A stretch of DNA of 64,000 nucleotides from Streptomyces sp. BK340. Lineage in GTDB: Bacteria; Actinomycetota; Actinomycetes; Streptomycetales; Streptomycetaceae. Every line of letters begins with the position of its first letter. The first letter of the stretch is position 1. The stretch is taken from the NCBI RefSeq assembly GCF_007827595.1, contig NZ_VISR01000003.1, positions 248,001 to 312,000 on the forward strand. The letters run 5' to 3'. The position numbers were made by a program, and so were the translations under genes. Positions 16,078 through 25,510 of this stretch are shown here, piece after piece. A model generated the notes under the pieces. The model was not told the DNA's origin and did no database searches. It was given only the letters and a program-made list of their open reading frames with translations.

Positions 16078-16899
16078 ATGTCCCACCCGGCGGCGCCGGA
16101 GGAGCTGAGCGTCCTGGTCGTCAAGCCGGACGGCTACCGCTGCCCCCAGGTGCGCGAGTACGTCGACGAACTCCTCCAGGCCTCGCGGCTGACCGTCGAG
16201 CTGCGCTACGAGGTCTGTCTGGAGGACGAGGACGTCATGGACACCTGGCCCAAGTTCGCCGGGCCCAAGTACCCGATCACCGCCGAGTTGCTGAGGCTGT
16301 ACCTGACCAGCGGACCGTGCGAGGTCATCGTGGTGCACGGGCCGGACGTGGTGCGCCGTTGCGCGCACCTGCGCGGCGAGGTGCGGGCACGGTTCGGTAC
16401 CTCGGCGTTCGCCAACTGCGTGCACACCCCGACCGAGCCCCAGGAGATCGGCCCCAACGTCGAGAAGTACCTGGTCAGTCTGCCGACCGGGCAGCCGTTC
16501 ACACGGCACCGCGACGACGGCGTCACGGAGGGGATCAGCGGCCGGCTGGCCGCCCTGCCGCGTTCCGTGCTGCTCGCGGAGGCGCGGGCCTTCTGGGGGA
16601 CCGCGCAGAAGGAGGGCTGGCGCGCTGCCTGGCGCTCCCGTCCGGAAGGCGGCGGCTTCGGTGCCTGTCTGCTGCCCGGTGATCCGCACTCCGTGGACCA
16701 CGGCATGTCCCTGATCGCCGACGCCCTGCCCGGACTGACGGTGCGCGAGGTGATCTCCGCCTATGTGGAGGCCGAGGTGGAGGGCTGGTCCTGCCTTCTG
16801 TCCGGTACGCGCGCCGAGGCCCGGGAACTGGCCCGCCTGCTGGCGGCGCAAGGCCTGTACGCCGAGGTCCGGGCTCTGACCCCCGCCCGGCGGAACTGA
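16078..16899 (+). CDS. NDK-like protein with extra C-terminal domain
   Basis: A 273-residue protein. The first half resembles nucleoside diphosphate kinase: LVVKPDGY at the N-terminus, and SAFANCVHTPTEPQE near 110-125, matching the NDK N-x-x-H-(G)-S-D-S-x-E active-site loop with the phosphoryl-accepting His retained (about 117) but the GSDS changed to TPTE. Residues after about 160 are not NDK; the end (RAEARELARLLAAQGLYAEV) recalls an L7/L12-type C-terminal fold. I chose the ATG at 16078, with GAAAGG seven bases upstream. The in-frame ATG at 16042 overlaps the permease stop like other genes of this operon and is a fair alternative. Possible roles: peptide or metabolite phosphotransfer, or a nucleotide-binding adaptor. 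Confidence 0.68.
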   Translation: MSHPAAPEELSVLVVKPDGYRCPQVREYVDELLQASRLTVELRYEVCLEDEDVMDTWPKFAGPKYPITAELLRLYLTSGPCEVIVVHGPDVVRRCAHLRGEVRARFGTSAFANCVHTPTEPQEIGPNVEKYLVSLPTGQPFTRHRDDGVTEGISGRLAALPRSVLLAEARAFWGTAQKEGWRAAWRSRPEGGGFGACLLPGDPHSVDHGMSLIADALPGLTVREVISAYVEAEVEGWSCLLSGTRAEARELARLLAAQGLYAEVRALTPARRN

Positions 16900-16979
16900 A
16901 CCGCAGCGCCGGTCTCACCCCTTGCCGTCGCGCGGCCCGCGCGCCGCCCGCCTCCCCCTTCCCCGTCGAAGGAGCGTCA

Positions 16980-18307
<1,328 letters not shown>

Positions 18308-18308
<1 letters not shown>

Positions 18309-19567
18309 TGTCTGACCGGCCGGCGATTCCGACGCCGCGACAGCCCGCCGCCGACAGCGACATCGCGTTCGTCGGAGGCGGCTTCCGCACCACCACGTTC
18401 CTCTCCTCCGCCCCCGGCCTGCTGCGCCGGCGGATCCGCGTCTACGAGCGCGGCACCACCGTGGGCCCCGGCGGCTTCGCCCGGTACAGGATCACCACCA
18501 CCTCCATCGGCTCCCGCTTCTTCAAGCACCTGGACCCGAGCGGCCCGTTCGCGTCCCTGGCCCGCTCCCGCGCGCTGGCCGACGTCGTCCACGCCGAGCA
18601 GCCGGTGGCCATGGAGCGGCTGGCCACCGCCCTCACCGCACTCGGAGGCACGCTCGCGGACGCCCTCGGACCGGAGGGGGTGCGCCTGGGCAGCGCGGTC
18701 GTCGCGGTGCACGCCGACAGCCGGCAGCGGCGGGTGGTGCTGCAACTCTCCGACGGCAGCACGGAGTCGGCACGGCACGTGGTGCTCGCCACCGGGCGCA
18801 CCGAACGGCCGCATCCGGAGCTGGCCCGCTGGCGGTCGAAGGTGCTGGCGTCGGGAACCGTGATCTCCGTCGGCCACCGCCAGGACGTCAAGGACAGGCT
18901 CCTCGCGGCCGCCGGCCGCCCGGTCGTCGTCGCCGGCTGCTCGCACAGCGCGATGTCCGCCCTGCAGACCCTGCTCGACGTGCGGGCGGAACTGCGCTCC
19001 GAGCACCCCGGCGCGCCGCTGCCCGCCCTCCGGGTCGTCAGGCGCGGTCCGGCCCGGCTCATGTACGACAGCGCGGATCTCGCCCGGCTCGGTCAGGTGC
19101 CGGGCCGGGAGCGCCCGTTCGACCCCGTCGCCGACGTGTGCCCGGCCACCGGCATCGTCTACCGGGACTCGGGGCTGCGTCACCAGTCACGTGCCCTGTA
19201 CTGCGCCCTCTGGGCGGGCGAGGTGCCCGGCGCCGCGCTCGTGGACGCGCCCGTACTCGCCGACGCTGCCGACGGCTTCGACGAGGCCGCACTGATCGTC
19301 CAGGCGCTCGGCTACCACGGCCGGGCGCCGGACATCCACGTGGACGGCGTGCCGGCGCGCCCCGGGGACTCCCCCGCCCGGCTGCTCGCCGACGACGACG
19401 GAGCGCTGCTGCTGAGCGGGACCGCGCACCCCCTGCTGTCCGTGCTGCGGGTGGAACCCACCCCGCTCGACCGCAGGGACGACACCGCCTACGCGAGCGA
19501 CCTGTACGAGCGGCTGGCGAGCCGCCTGGACCGACTGGTGGCACCGGTGGCGGAGGTGGGCGCATGA
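18308..19567 (+). CDS. FAD/NAD(P)-binding oxidoreductase
   Basis: A 419-residue flavoprotein-like enzyme whose ATG shares its first base with the previous stop (TGATG). It starts with a dinucleotide-binding motif (IAFVGGGFRTTTFL, VYERGTTVGPGGF) and has a second one in the middle (VVVAGCSHSAMSAL), with the family's ATG-like motif VVLATGRTERPHPE. The layout resembles two-Rossmann FAD/NAD(P) proteins of the L-lysine/L-ornithine N-hydroxylase and FAD-NAD-binding (PF13454) groups. The substrate is unknown. Coupling to the aminotransferase gene implies that they act on the same intermediate. Confidence 0.72.
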
Positions 19568-20895
19568 GCGGCGGACCGGTTCCGGACGCGCTGGCCGCGC
19601 TGATCGATGAGCGGCGAGGCGGCGTCCCGGCACGCCCGTACGTGGTCGGCGTCACCGGAGTCGACACCGCGGGCAAGTCGCGGATGGCCGAACGGCTGCG
19701 GGTCGCGCTGCAGGCCAGGGGCGTGCCCGCCGCGGTGGTGCACGTCGACGACTTCCACCGCCCGCGGGCCGAACGCTACGACCCCGCGCTGCCGGAGCCG
19801 CGCCAGTACTACGAGCGCAGCATCGACTTCACCCGGCTGGCCGCCGAAGTCCTGGCCCCCCTGCGGGCCGAGGGGAGGCTGCACCGCACCGTGGCGCGCC
19901 TGGACCTGCCCACGGACGAGTGGACCACGATCCGCTACGACATCGATCCCGGCGCTGTGGTGATCCTGGAGGGCGTCTTCCTGTACCGCGCCGAGACCAG
20001 GCCCCATGTCGACCTCTTCGTGCACCTGCACGTGGACGAGGACACGGTGCTGGAACGGGCCCGGTCGCGTGATCTGCCCGCCCAGGGCGAAGAGGTGATG
20101 CGGAAGTACCACGACAAGTACCTGCCCGCCCAGCGGGCCTACCTCGGCGAGCACGCACCGCGGACGCTCGCGGACGTGATCCTCGACAACTCCCGCTGGC
20201 AGGAGCCCGTCGTACTGTCCTGGCCCGGCGGGCCGCACGCCGTGCTGTTCGACCTGTGGAAGACACTGGTGCCGCTGCCGGACGAGCTGAAACGGCGCAC
20301 GTTCGAGGCCACCGCCGTGGAGCTCGGTCAGCGGTCCGAGGATCTCGCGGACGCGTGGAAACGCACCAGGGAGGTGCGTGAGACCAGGCCGTTCGCCGAC
20401 TACCTGGACTGGCTGCGCGACCATCTGGCGGGCACCTGGTCGCCTGCCCAGGCGGCCCGGGCGGCGGCCACCCGCCGCCGGCTGCACGGCGAGGCCTTCG
20501 CCACCCCGCTGCCGGGCGCCGTCCAGGCCGTGACGGTGGCGAGGCAGTTGGGCCTGCGCACGGCCCTGGTCTCCAACTGCACCTCCGACGTGCGGGAGAT
20601 GGTGCGCGGGTCGGCCTTCGCCGACCGCTTCGACGAACTGCTGCTCTCCGCCGAAGCCGGCGTCATGAAACCGGATCCGGAGCTGTTCCGCACAGCCGCC
20701 GACCGGCTCGGTGTTCCGCCGTCGGCCTGTGTCTTCGTCGGTGACGGCACCGACGGGGAGCTCGCCGGTGCCGCCGCCGCGGGCATGACCGCCGTCCTGG
20801 TGGAGTGCGGTGAGCCGCGCTCGTGGGCCGGGCCCAGGATCGCCGCCCTGCCCGACCTGACCGACCTGCTCGTGACCGTCCTCGCCAAGGGGTGA
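19564..20895 (+). CDS. P-loop kinase (uridine-kinase-like) fused to HAD-type phosphatase
   Basis: A 443-residue fusion with ATG at 19564 overlapping the previous stop (ATGA). Residues about 25-215 are a uridine kinase-like domain: Walker A GVTGVDTAGKSRMA, VVHVDDFHRPRAERYD, VVILEGVFLYRAE, and a lid with ARSRDLPAQGEE. Residues about 225-440 are a HAD domain: motif I is altered (AVLFDLWKTL, where the second Asp of DxD is Trp), motif II is ALVSNCTS, the Lys is in GVMKPDPELF, and motif IV is CVFVGDGTDGELAGA. The change at the general acid position suggests the HAD half may be a phosphonatase-like or degenerate enzyme. A kinase and HAD in one chain may phosphorylate and then process the same substrate. 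Confidence 0.82.
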   Translation: MSGGPVPDALAALIDERRGGVPARPYVVGVTGVDTAGKSRMAERLRVALQARGVPAAVVHVDDFHRPRAERYDPALPEPRQYYERSIDFTRLAAEVLAPLRAEGRLHRTVARLDLPTDEWTTIRYDIDPGAVVILEGVFLYRAETRPHVDLFVHLHVDEDTVLERARSRDLPAQGEEVMRKYHDKYLPAQRAYLGEHAPRTLADVILDNSRWQEPVVLSWPGGPHAVLFDLWKTLVPLPDELKRRTFEATAVELGQRSEDLADAWKRTREVRETRPFADYLDWLRDHLAGTWSPAQAARAAATRRRLHGEAFATPLPGAVQAVTVARQLGLRTALVSNCTSDVREMVRGSAFADRFDELLLSAEAGVMKPDPELFRTAADRLGVPPSACVFVGDGTDGELAGAAAAGMTAVLVECGEPRSWAGPRIAALPDLTDLLVTVLAKG

Positions 20896-20905
20896 CCCCG
20901 CTCCC

Positions 20906-22498
20906 ATGCACATCCATCACAAGGTCCTGCTCGTTCCCATGCAGCCGACGCCCAACGGCCGGCTGCACATCGGCCACGGCGGCGGCACCTATCTCCGGGC
21001 CGACGTCATCGCCCGGGCGCTGCGTGCCCAGGGCCACGAGGTCGCGGTCATCACCGGCAGCGACGCCTACGAGGACTGGGTGGTGGCCGCCGCCCACCGC
21101 GAGGGCCGCTCCCCGGAGGAGACCTACCGCGACCACCACGCGGGCATCGCGCGCGACCTCGCCCGCCTGTCCATCGGCTTGGACGTGTGGATCGATCCGG
21201 CGGGTCCCGAGCACCGCGACGCCTACCGGCGGCTGCACGAGGACGTCCTGACCCGGCTGCGGACCACCGGCGCCGCCCGCCCGGAGAGGGAGCGGATCCC
21301 CTACGCGCAGGACACGGGCCGGCCGCTCGTCGGCCCGTGGATCGCGGGCGACTGCCCGCACTGCGAACGCCCGTGCGGGGGCAGCACCTGCACCTACTGC
21401 GGCGAGTACTTCGTCCCCGAGCAGATCCTGCGGGCCCGGTCCCGGCTGACGGACAGCCCGGTCGAGTGGCGCACGGAGGAGAACTGGTTCGCGACGGCCG
21501 CCGATCCACAGGCCGTCGCCGACCGGCACCGGGCGGCCGGACTGCGGCCCGTGTTCCTCGCTCCGCTGCTGCGTGCCCTGGACAAGCACGGCGGCCGTGT
21601 CCGGCTGACCGGTCAGGGCGACTGGGGCATCCGGAGCGGGACTCTGCCTGCGGGGAAGGTCATCAGCAACGGCTACTTCCTCTACAGCGTCTACTGCGGT
21701 GAGGTGCACCAGACACTGACCGGTGCCGCCGTGAACCCGTTCGCCCCGGGCAGCGGCGTCACGACGGTCGGCCTGTTCGGCAGTGACAACTCCACTCCTG
21801 GGCTGCTCGTCCCCGACGTGCTGGCACAGGGTTCGCAGGGCACGCTGAGCCCCTTCGACGCCACGGTCGTCAACGGCATGCTGCACTTCGAGGGACACAA
21901 GTGCTCCACCAGCAAGCGGCACGGCATCTGGCTCTCCGAGCTGCTGGAGGGCACTTCCGTGACCTCCGACGAGCTGCGCTACGCCCTGCTCCACGCGCCG
22001 CTCGACCACGGCCCCGCCGAGACGTCGACCCAGGCGCTGACCGGGCACGTCAACGCCCTGCGTGACTGGGAGGCCAAGGTACTGCGCCCGGCCCTCGACC
22101 GGCTGCGCCGGCAGTCCGGTCCGGTGCGGCGGGCGGACCTGGCGCTCAAGGCCGCGGCCGACCAGTACGCGCTGCTCACGCCTTACTCACCCGATCTGAC
22201 GGCCGCCGTGGGGGCGTTCGACGACTGGGCGCGCACTCCGCTCGACGCCGACGCGGAGTGGCTGGTCGGCGTGGCGCTGCTCGGCCGTCCGCTGCTGCCG
22301 GACCTGGCGGGCCTGGTCTGGGCACAGCTCGGCTTCACCGGCGAACCCGCGATGGGACAGGCGGAACGCCTCGAACCGCTCCCGCCGCAGTTCCCGGCCG
22401 CTGCTCCCGCACCGGCCCACGGGCCACTGGACGCGGCGGCACTGCAACCGTACGTCCACCTCCAGGAGCCGGACGGCGGGCCCGGCGCGGGCGGCTGA
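20906..22498 (+). CDS. Class I aminoacyl-tRNA synthetase, methionyl-tRNA-synthetase paralogue
   Basis: A 530-residue enzyme with all MetRS hallmarks. HIGH is at residues 21-24 (PNGRLHIGHGGG), a zinc knuckle near 150-167 is CPHCERPCGGSTCTYC, the KMSKS equivalent is KCSTSKRHGIW near 331, and a short C-terminal anticodon-domain-like helix bundle ends LAGLVWAQLGFTGEP. It is the last gene of the cluster. It may supply an aminoacyl-tRNA or aminoacyl-adenylate for a pathway reaction, or be a drug-resistant MetRS that protects the producer; both are known uses of extra synthetases in antibiotic clusters. Active-site motifs are intact, so catalysis is plausible; amino-acid specificity is not provable here. 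Confidence 0.87.
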   Translation: MHIHHKVLLVPMQPTPNGRLHIGHGGGTYLRADVIARALRAQGHEVAVITGSDAYEDWVVAAAHREGRSPEETYRDHHAGIARDLARLSIGLDVWIDPAGPEHRDAYRRLHEDVLTRLRTTGAARPERERIPYAQDTGRPLVGPWIAGDCPHCERPCGGSTCTYCGEYFVPEQILRARSRLTDSPVEWRTEENWFATAADPQAVADRHRAAGLRPVFLAPLLRALDKHGGRVRLTGQGDWGIRSGTLPAGKVISNGYFLYSVYCGEVHQTLTGAAVNPFAPGSGVTTVGLFGSDNSTPGLLVPDVLAQGSQGTLSPFDATVVNGMLHFEGHKCSTSKRHGIWLSELLEGTSVTSDELRYALLHAPLDHGPAETSTQALTGHVNALRDWEAKVLRPALDRLRRQSGPVRRADLALKAAADQYALLTPYSPDLTAAVGAFDDWARTPLDADAEWLVGVALLGRPLLPDLAGLVWAQLGFTGEPAMGQAERLEPLPPQFPAAAPAPAHGPLDAAALQPYVHLQEPDGGPGAGG

Positions 22499-22531
22499 CA
22501 CGGCGGGGTCCAGGGCTGTGCGCAGCGCTCG

Positions 22532-23680
22532 TCACCGGCGGCGGCGCGGGGCGGACAGCGCGGCGGTGAAGTCGTCCAGGGCCGCGAGGCTGTGGGCGCT
22601 GACGACGGCGTCGCAGTAGGGCAGTGCCGCGGCCATGCCGGCCACGAGCGGACGGTAACGAGGGCTCGCCGTGCGCGGGTTGACCCAGACGACGCGGTAG
22701 GCGACCCGGGACAGCCGCGCCATGTGGGTGGCGAGGTCGGCGGGCGGGCCGGTGTCCCAGCCGTCGGAGACGATGGCGACCACGGCGCCGTGCGCCATGC
22801 CGCGCCGTCCGAACCGCTCGTTGAACTCCGCCAGACACTGCGCTATCCGGGTGCCCCCGGACCAGTCCGGGGCCGCCCGTCCGGCCCGTGCCAGGGCGTC
22901 GTCCGGCCCTGCCCGCCGGAGGACGGGTGTGAGGCGGGTGAGGCGGGTGGCGAAGGTGAAGACCTCGGCGCGGGCGGCGCGGGCGGCGCAGTAGAGCAGT
23001 TGCAGCATCGCGCGGGCATAGGGCTCCATCGAGCCGGAGATGTCGCAGAGCACGACCAGGTCCCGGGACCGGGTGCGGGGCACGAAGCGGCGTAGCCGCA
23101 GCGGGTGTCCGCCGGTGCGACGGCTTTCGGAGAGGGTGCGGCGCACGTCGATGCGCCGGCCGTGGTGTGCGGTGCGGTGCCGCCGGGACGGCCGGGTCGG
23201 GGTGCGGAGCACCAGGATGCGCATCACCTCGGAGAGGCGCGCCAGTTCCTCGGCCGACAGGTCCGCGAAGTCGCGGCTCGCGAGGCGGTCGAGCGGACTG
23301 GCGGCGAGGGGGACCGGAGCCTCCCGCTGCTGTGCGCCGGCCTCCCGGCTGCGTCCGTCCGCGGTGGCCTCGCGGGCCCCGGGGACGCGGCCGGGAAGGG
23401 TGCGCGGGAGGGAGCGGGCCGGGTCACCGGGCTGTCCGCGCTGTACCGCGCGGTCCGCCGGGCCGCCGAAGACCTCCCGGAAGACCGTGTCGAACGGCTC
23501 GATCTGCCCGGGGTCGGACACCAGGGTGGCGAGCGCACAGTGCCGCAGTTCGCGTGTGGTCGACGGTGTCAGCAGGGTCAGCGCCCGGGCGAAGGCCCGG
23601 GTGCGGTCGGGGCCCACCTCGATCCCCGCGTCGCGCAGGACGGCGGTGAACGAGGCGGCCAGTTCCGGCAGGTCAGGCAT
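22532..23680 (-). CDS. coxE: CoxE-like von Willebrand factor A domain protein
   Basis: A 382-residue protein. The N-terminal half is helical with a proline- and arginine-rich middle. The C-terminal half is a VWA domain with the MIDAS motif DISGSM near 213 and the later T/D positions (WSGGTRIAQCL, IVSDGWDTG). In aerobic CO dehydrogenase operons CoxE works with the AAA+ protein CoxD in inserting sulfur and copper at the MoCuS active site. Its ATG overlaps the stop of the MoxR-type gene. It is the last gene of the cox set, ending 33 bases from the end of the synthetase gene, which converges on it. Confidence 0.88.
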   Translation of the reverse strand: MPDLPELAASFTAVLRDAGIEVGPDRTRAFARALTLLTPSTTRELRHCALATLVSDPGQIEPFDTVFREVFGGPADRAVQRGQPGDPARSLPRTLPGRVPGAREATADGRSREAGAQQREAPVPLAASPLDRLASRDFADLSAEELARLSEVMRILVLRTPTRPSRRHRTAHHGRRIDVRRTLSESRRTGGHPLRLRRFVPRTRSRDLVVLCDISGSMEPYARAMLQLLYCAARAARAEVFTFATRLTRLTPVLRRAGPDDALARAGRAAPDWSGGTRIAQCLAEFNERFGRRGMAHGAVVAIVSDGWDTGPPADLATHMARLSRVAYRVVWVNPRTASPRYRPLVAGMAAALPYCDAVVSAHSLAALDDFTAALSAPRRRR

Positions 23681-24581
23681 CGGTGCCCGCCTCCGCGTCG
23701 ATCAGTTCCGCCAGTCCCGCCCGGCGCACGGCATCGAGGTCCTCGGCGTACTTCAGCACCGCCCCGAGGGTGCGGTCGGCGGCTTCGGCGTCGAGGACGG
23801 ACAGGCCCAGTGTGCGCAGTGCGCCGGCCCAGTCGATCGCCTCGGCGATGCCGGGCGGCTTGGTCAGCTCCTGCCGGGCCCGCAGGCGCGCCACTGCGTG
23901 CGCCACGCGCGGGGCCAGCCACTCGGCCGACTCCGGCACCCGTCTGCGGATGATCGCGGCGACCCGCGCGGTGTCCGGGTAGTCGATCCAGTGGTAGAGG
24001 CAGCGGCGTTTGAGCGCGTCGTGCAGATCCCGGGTGCGGTTGGAGGTCAGTACGGCCACCGGGGGTACCGCGGCCGTCCGCGTGCCCAGTTCCGGGATGG
24101 TGACCGCGGCGTCGGCGAGCAGTTCCAGCAAGAACGCCTCGAACTCGTCGTCGGCACGGTCCACCTCGTCGATGAGGAGCACCGCCGGCCGTGGTCCCGG
24201 GTGGCAGATCGCGGCGAGCAGCGGCCGTGGCAGCAGGTAGTCCTCGGTGAACAGGTCGGCGTCCCGCAGGGGCTCCCCACGCGACTCGGCGAGCCGGATG
24301 GCCAGCAACTGCCGTGGGTAGTTCCACTCGTAGAGGGCCTCGGCCGAGGACAGTCCCTCGTAGCACTGCAGCCGGATCAGCGGGGTGTCCAGCACGGCGG
24401 CGAGCGCGCGGGCCGCCTCGGTCTTGCCGACGCCCGGCTCGCCCTCCAGCAGGATCGGCTGCCGCATGCGCACGGCCAGCAGCAGCGCCGTGGCCAGGGC
24501 GTCGTCGGCCAGGTAGCCGAGCGCGTCGAGCCCCGAGCGCAGGGCGGGGACATCGGGTACGAGGGGGTCGAGGTCAGGCAT
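23673..24581 (-). CDS. coxD: CoxD-like MoxR-family AAA+ ATPase
   Basis: A 302-residue AAA+ chaperone. Walker A GEPGVGKTEAARAL (near 45), Walker B VLLIDEVDRAD, sensor 1 region VLTSNRTRDL and arginine finger/sensor 2 (CLYHWIDYPD) are intact. MoxR ATPases paired with a VWA protein mature metal centres; in CO dehydrogenase the pair is needed for functional active-site assembly. It overlaps both neighbours by eight bases, so the three accessory genes are translationally coupled. Confidence 0.9.
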   Translation of the reverse strand: MPDLDPLVPDVPALRSGLDALGYLADDALATALLLAVRMRQPILLEGEPGVGKTEAARALAAVLDTPLIRLQCYEGLSSAEALYEWNYPRQLLAIRLAESRGEPLRDADLFTEDYLLPRPLLAAICHPGPRPAVLLIDEVDRADDEFEAFLLELLADAAVTIPELGTRTAAVPPVAVLTSNRTRDLHDALKRRCLYHWIDYPDTARVAAIIRRRVPESAEWLAPRVAHAVARLRARQELTKPPGIAEAIDWAGALRTLGLSVLDAEAADRTLGAVLKYAEDLDAVRRAGLAELIDAEAGTDA

Positions 24582-25500
24582 GCGCGTAACGGGAGGGGTC
24601 GTCGGCGAAGGCGTGCCGGCACCCCGGCCCGCAGAAGTACACCCGGCCGCCGGCCCGGTCGAGCGAGAGGGTGTCTGGCTTGACCGCCACGGTCATGCCG
24701 CACACGGGATCCACGCCCTCGGCCACGCCCTGCGGCGCCGCGGTGCCGATTCCGGGGCGCGCCACCCGGGCCGTCTGCGGCCGCAGGGCGATGATCTCGG
24801 CGTACACCGACAGCGCGATCTCCGCCGGTGTCCGTGCGCCGATGTCCAGACCGGCCGGGGTGTGGACGCGCGCGCGTTGTTCGTCGGTGACGTCCAGCCC
24901 GGCGAGCACCGCCGCGCCGCGCCTCGGACTGGCCACCAGCCCGATGTACGGGACCCCGGCGCGTGCGGCCCCGGTCAGCACGGTCTCCTCGTCGCGGCCG
25001 TGTGTGGCGATGACGACGACGTCCAGGTCGGGTGGCAGCGGCTCCCCGGGCGAGGCCGGCCGGGCGTCGAGGCCGAGCACACGGCCGACGTCGAGCAGGG
25101 CGCGGGCGATGGGGGCGTGTCCGTAGACGTACGCCAGCGCCGGGGGGAGGTTGGCCTCCAGGAAGATGTCGAGCGTTCCGCCCGACAGACAGGGATTGGC
25201 CACCGTGACCAGGCCTTCGACGGACTCCTGCGCGCCGTCGGTGCCGGTGTCCACGCCGGGCGTGATCCTCAGCAGCAGCGACTCGCCGGTCTGCAGCACC
25301 CGCAGCCCCTGCAGTTGCACCGTCGTCTCGGCGCAGCTGCCGCCCACGAAGCCCTCGACCGTGCCGTCGGGCAGCACCAGCGCGCTGTCCCCGGGCTTGG
25401 CGCTCGTGGGACGTTCCGCGTGGACGACGGTGGCCAGCACGAACGGTGTCCGGCCGTGCCGGAGCGCGTCCGCCCGGGTCAGCAGTTCGGGGTCGGTCAT
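24574..25500 (-). CDS. coxF: XdhC/CoxF-type molybdenum-cofactor maturation protein with C-terminal YHS domain
   Basis: A 308-residue protein from the ATG at 25500 (TGAGG upstream). The N-terminal part is the XdhC/CoxI domain (FVLATVVHAERPTSAKPGD, EGFVGGSCAE). The middle is a Rossmann-like XdhC C-terminal domain (VVVIATHGRDEETVL, YIGLVASPRRG). The last 50 residues are a YHS-type metal-binding module (DPVCGMTVAV, YFCGPGCRHAF). XdhC-family proteins bind molybdenum cofactor and hand it to the apo-enzyme. The YHS tail, with Cys residues known for copper or other soft-metal binding in other proteins, is suggestive in a pathway that needs a Mo-S-Cu centre. Confidence 0.87.
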   Translation of the reverse strand: MTDPELLTRADALRHGRTPFVLATVVHAERPTSAKPGDSALVLPDGTVEGFVGGSCAETTVQLQGLRVLQTGESLLLRITPGVDTGTDGAQESVEGLVTVANPCLSGGTLDIFLEANLPPALAYVYGHAPIARALLDVGRVLGLDARPASPGEPLPPDLDVVVIATHGRDEETVLTGAARAGVPYIGLVASPRRGAAVLAGLDVTDEQRARVHTPAGLDIGARTPAEIALSVYAEIIALRPQTARVARPGIGTAAPQGVAEGVDPVCGMTVAVKPDTLSLDRAGGRVYFCGPGCRHAFADDPSRYAHA

Positions 25501-25510
25501 CGCGGGCGCC

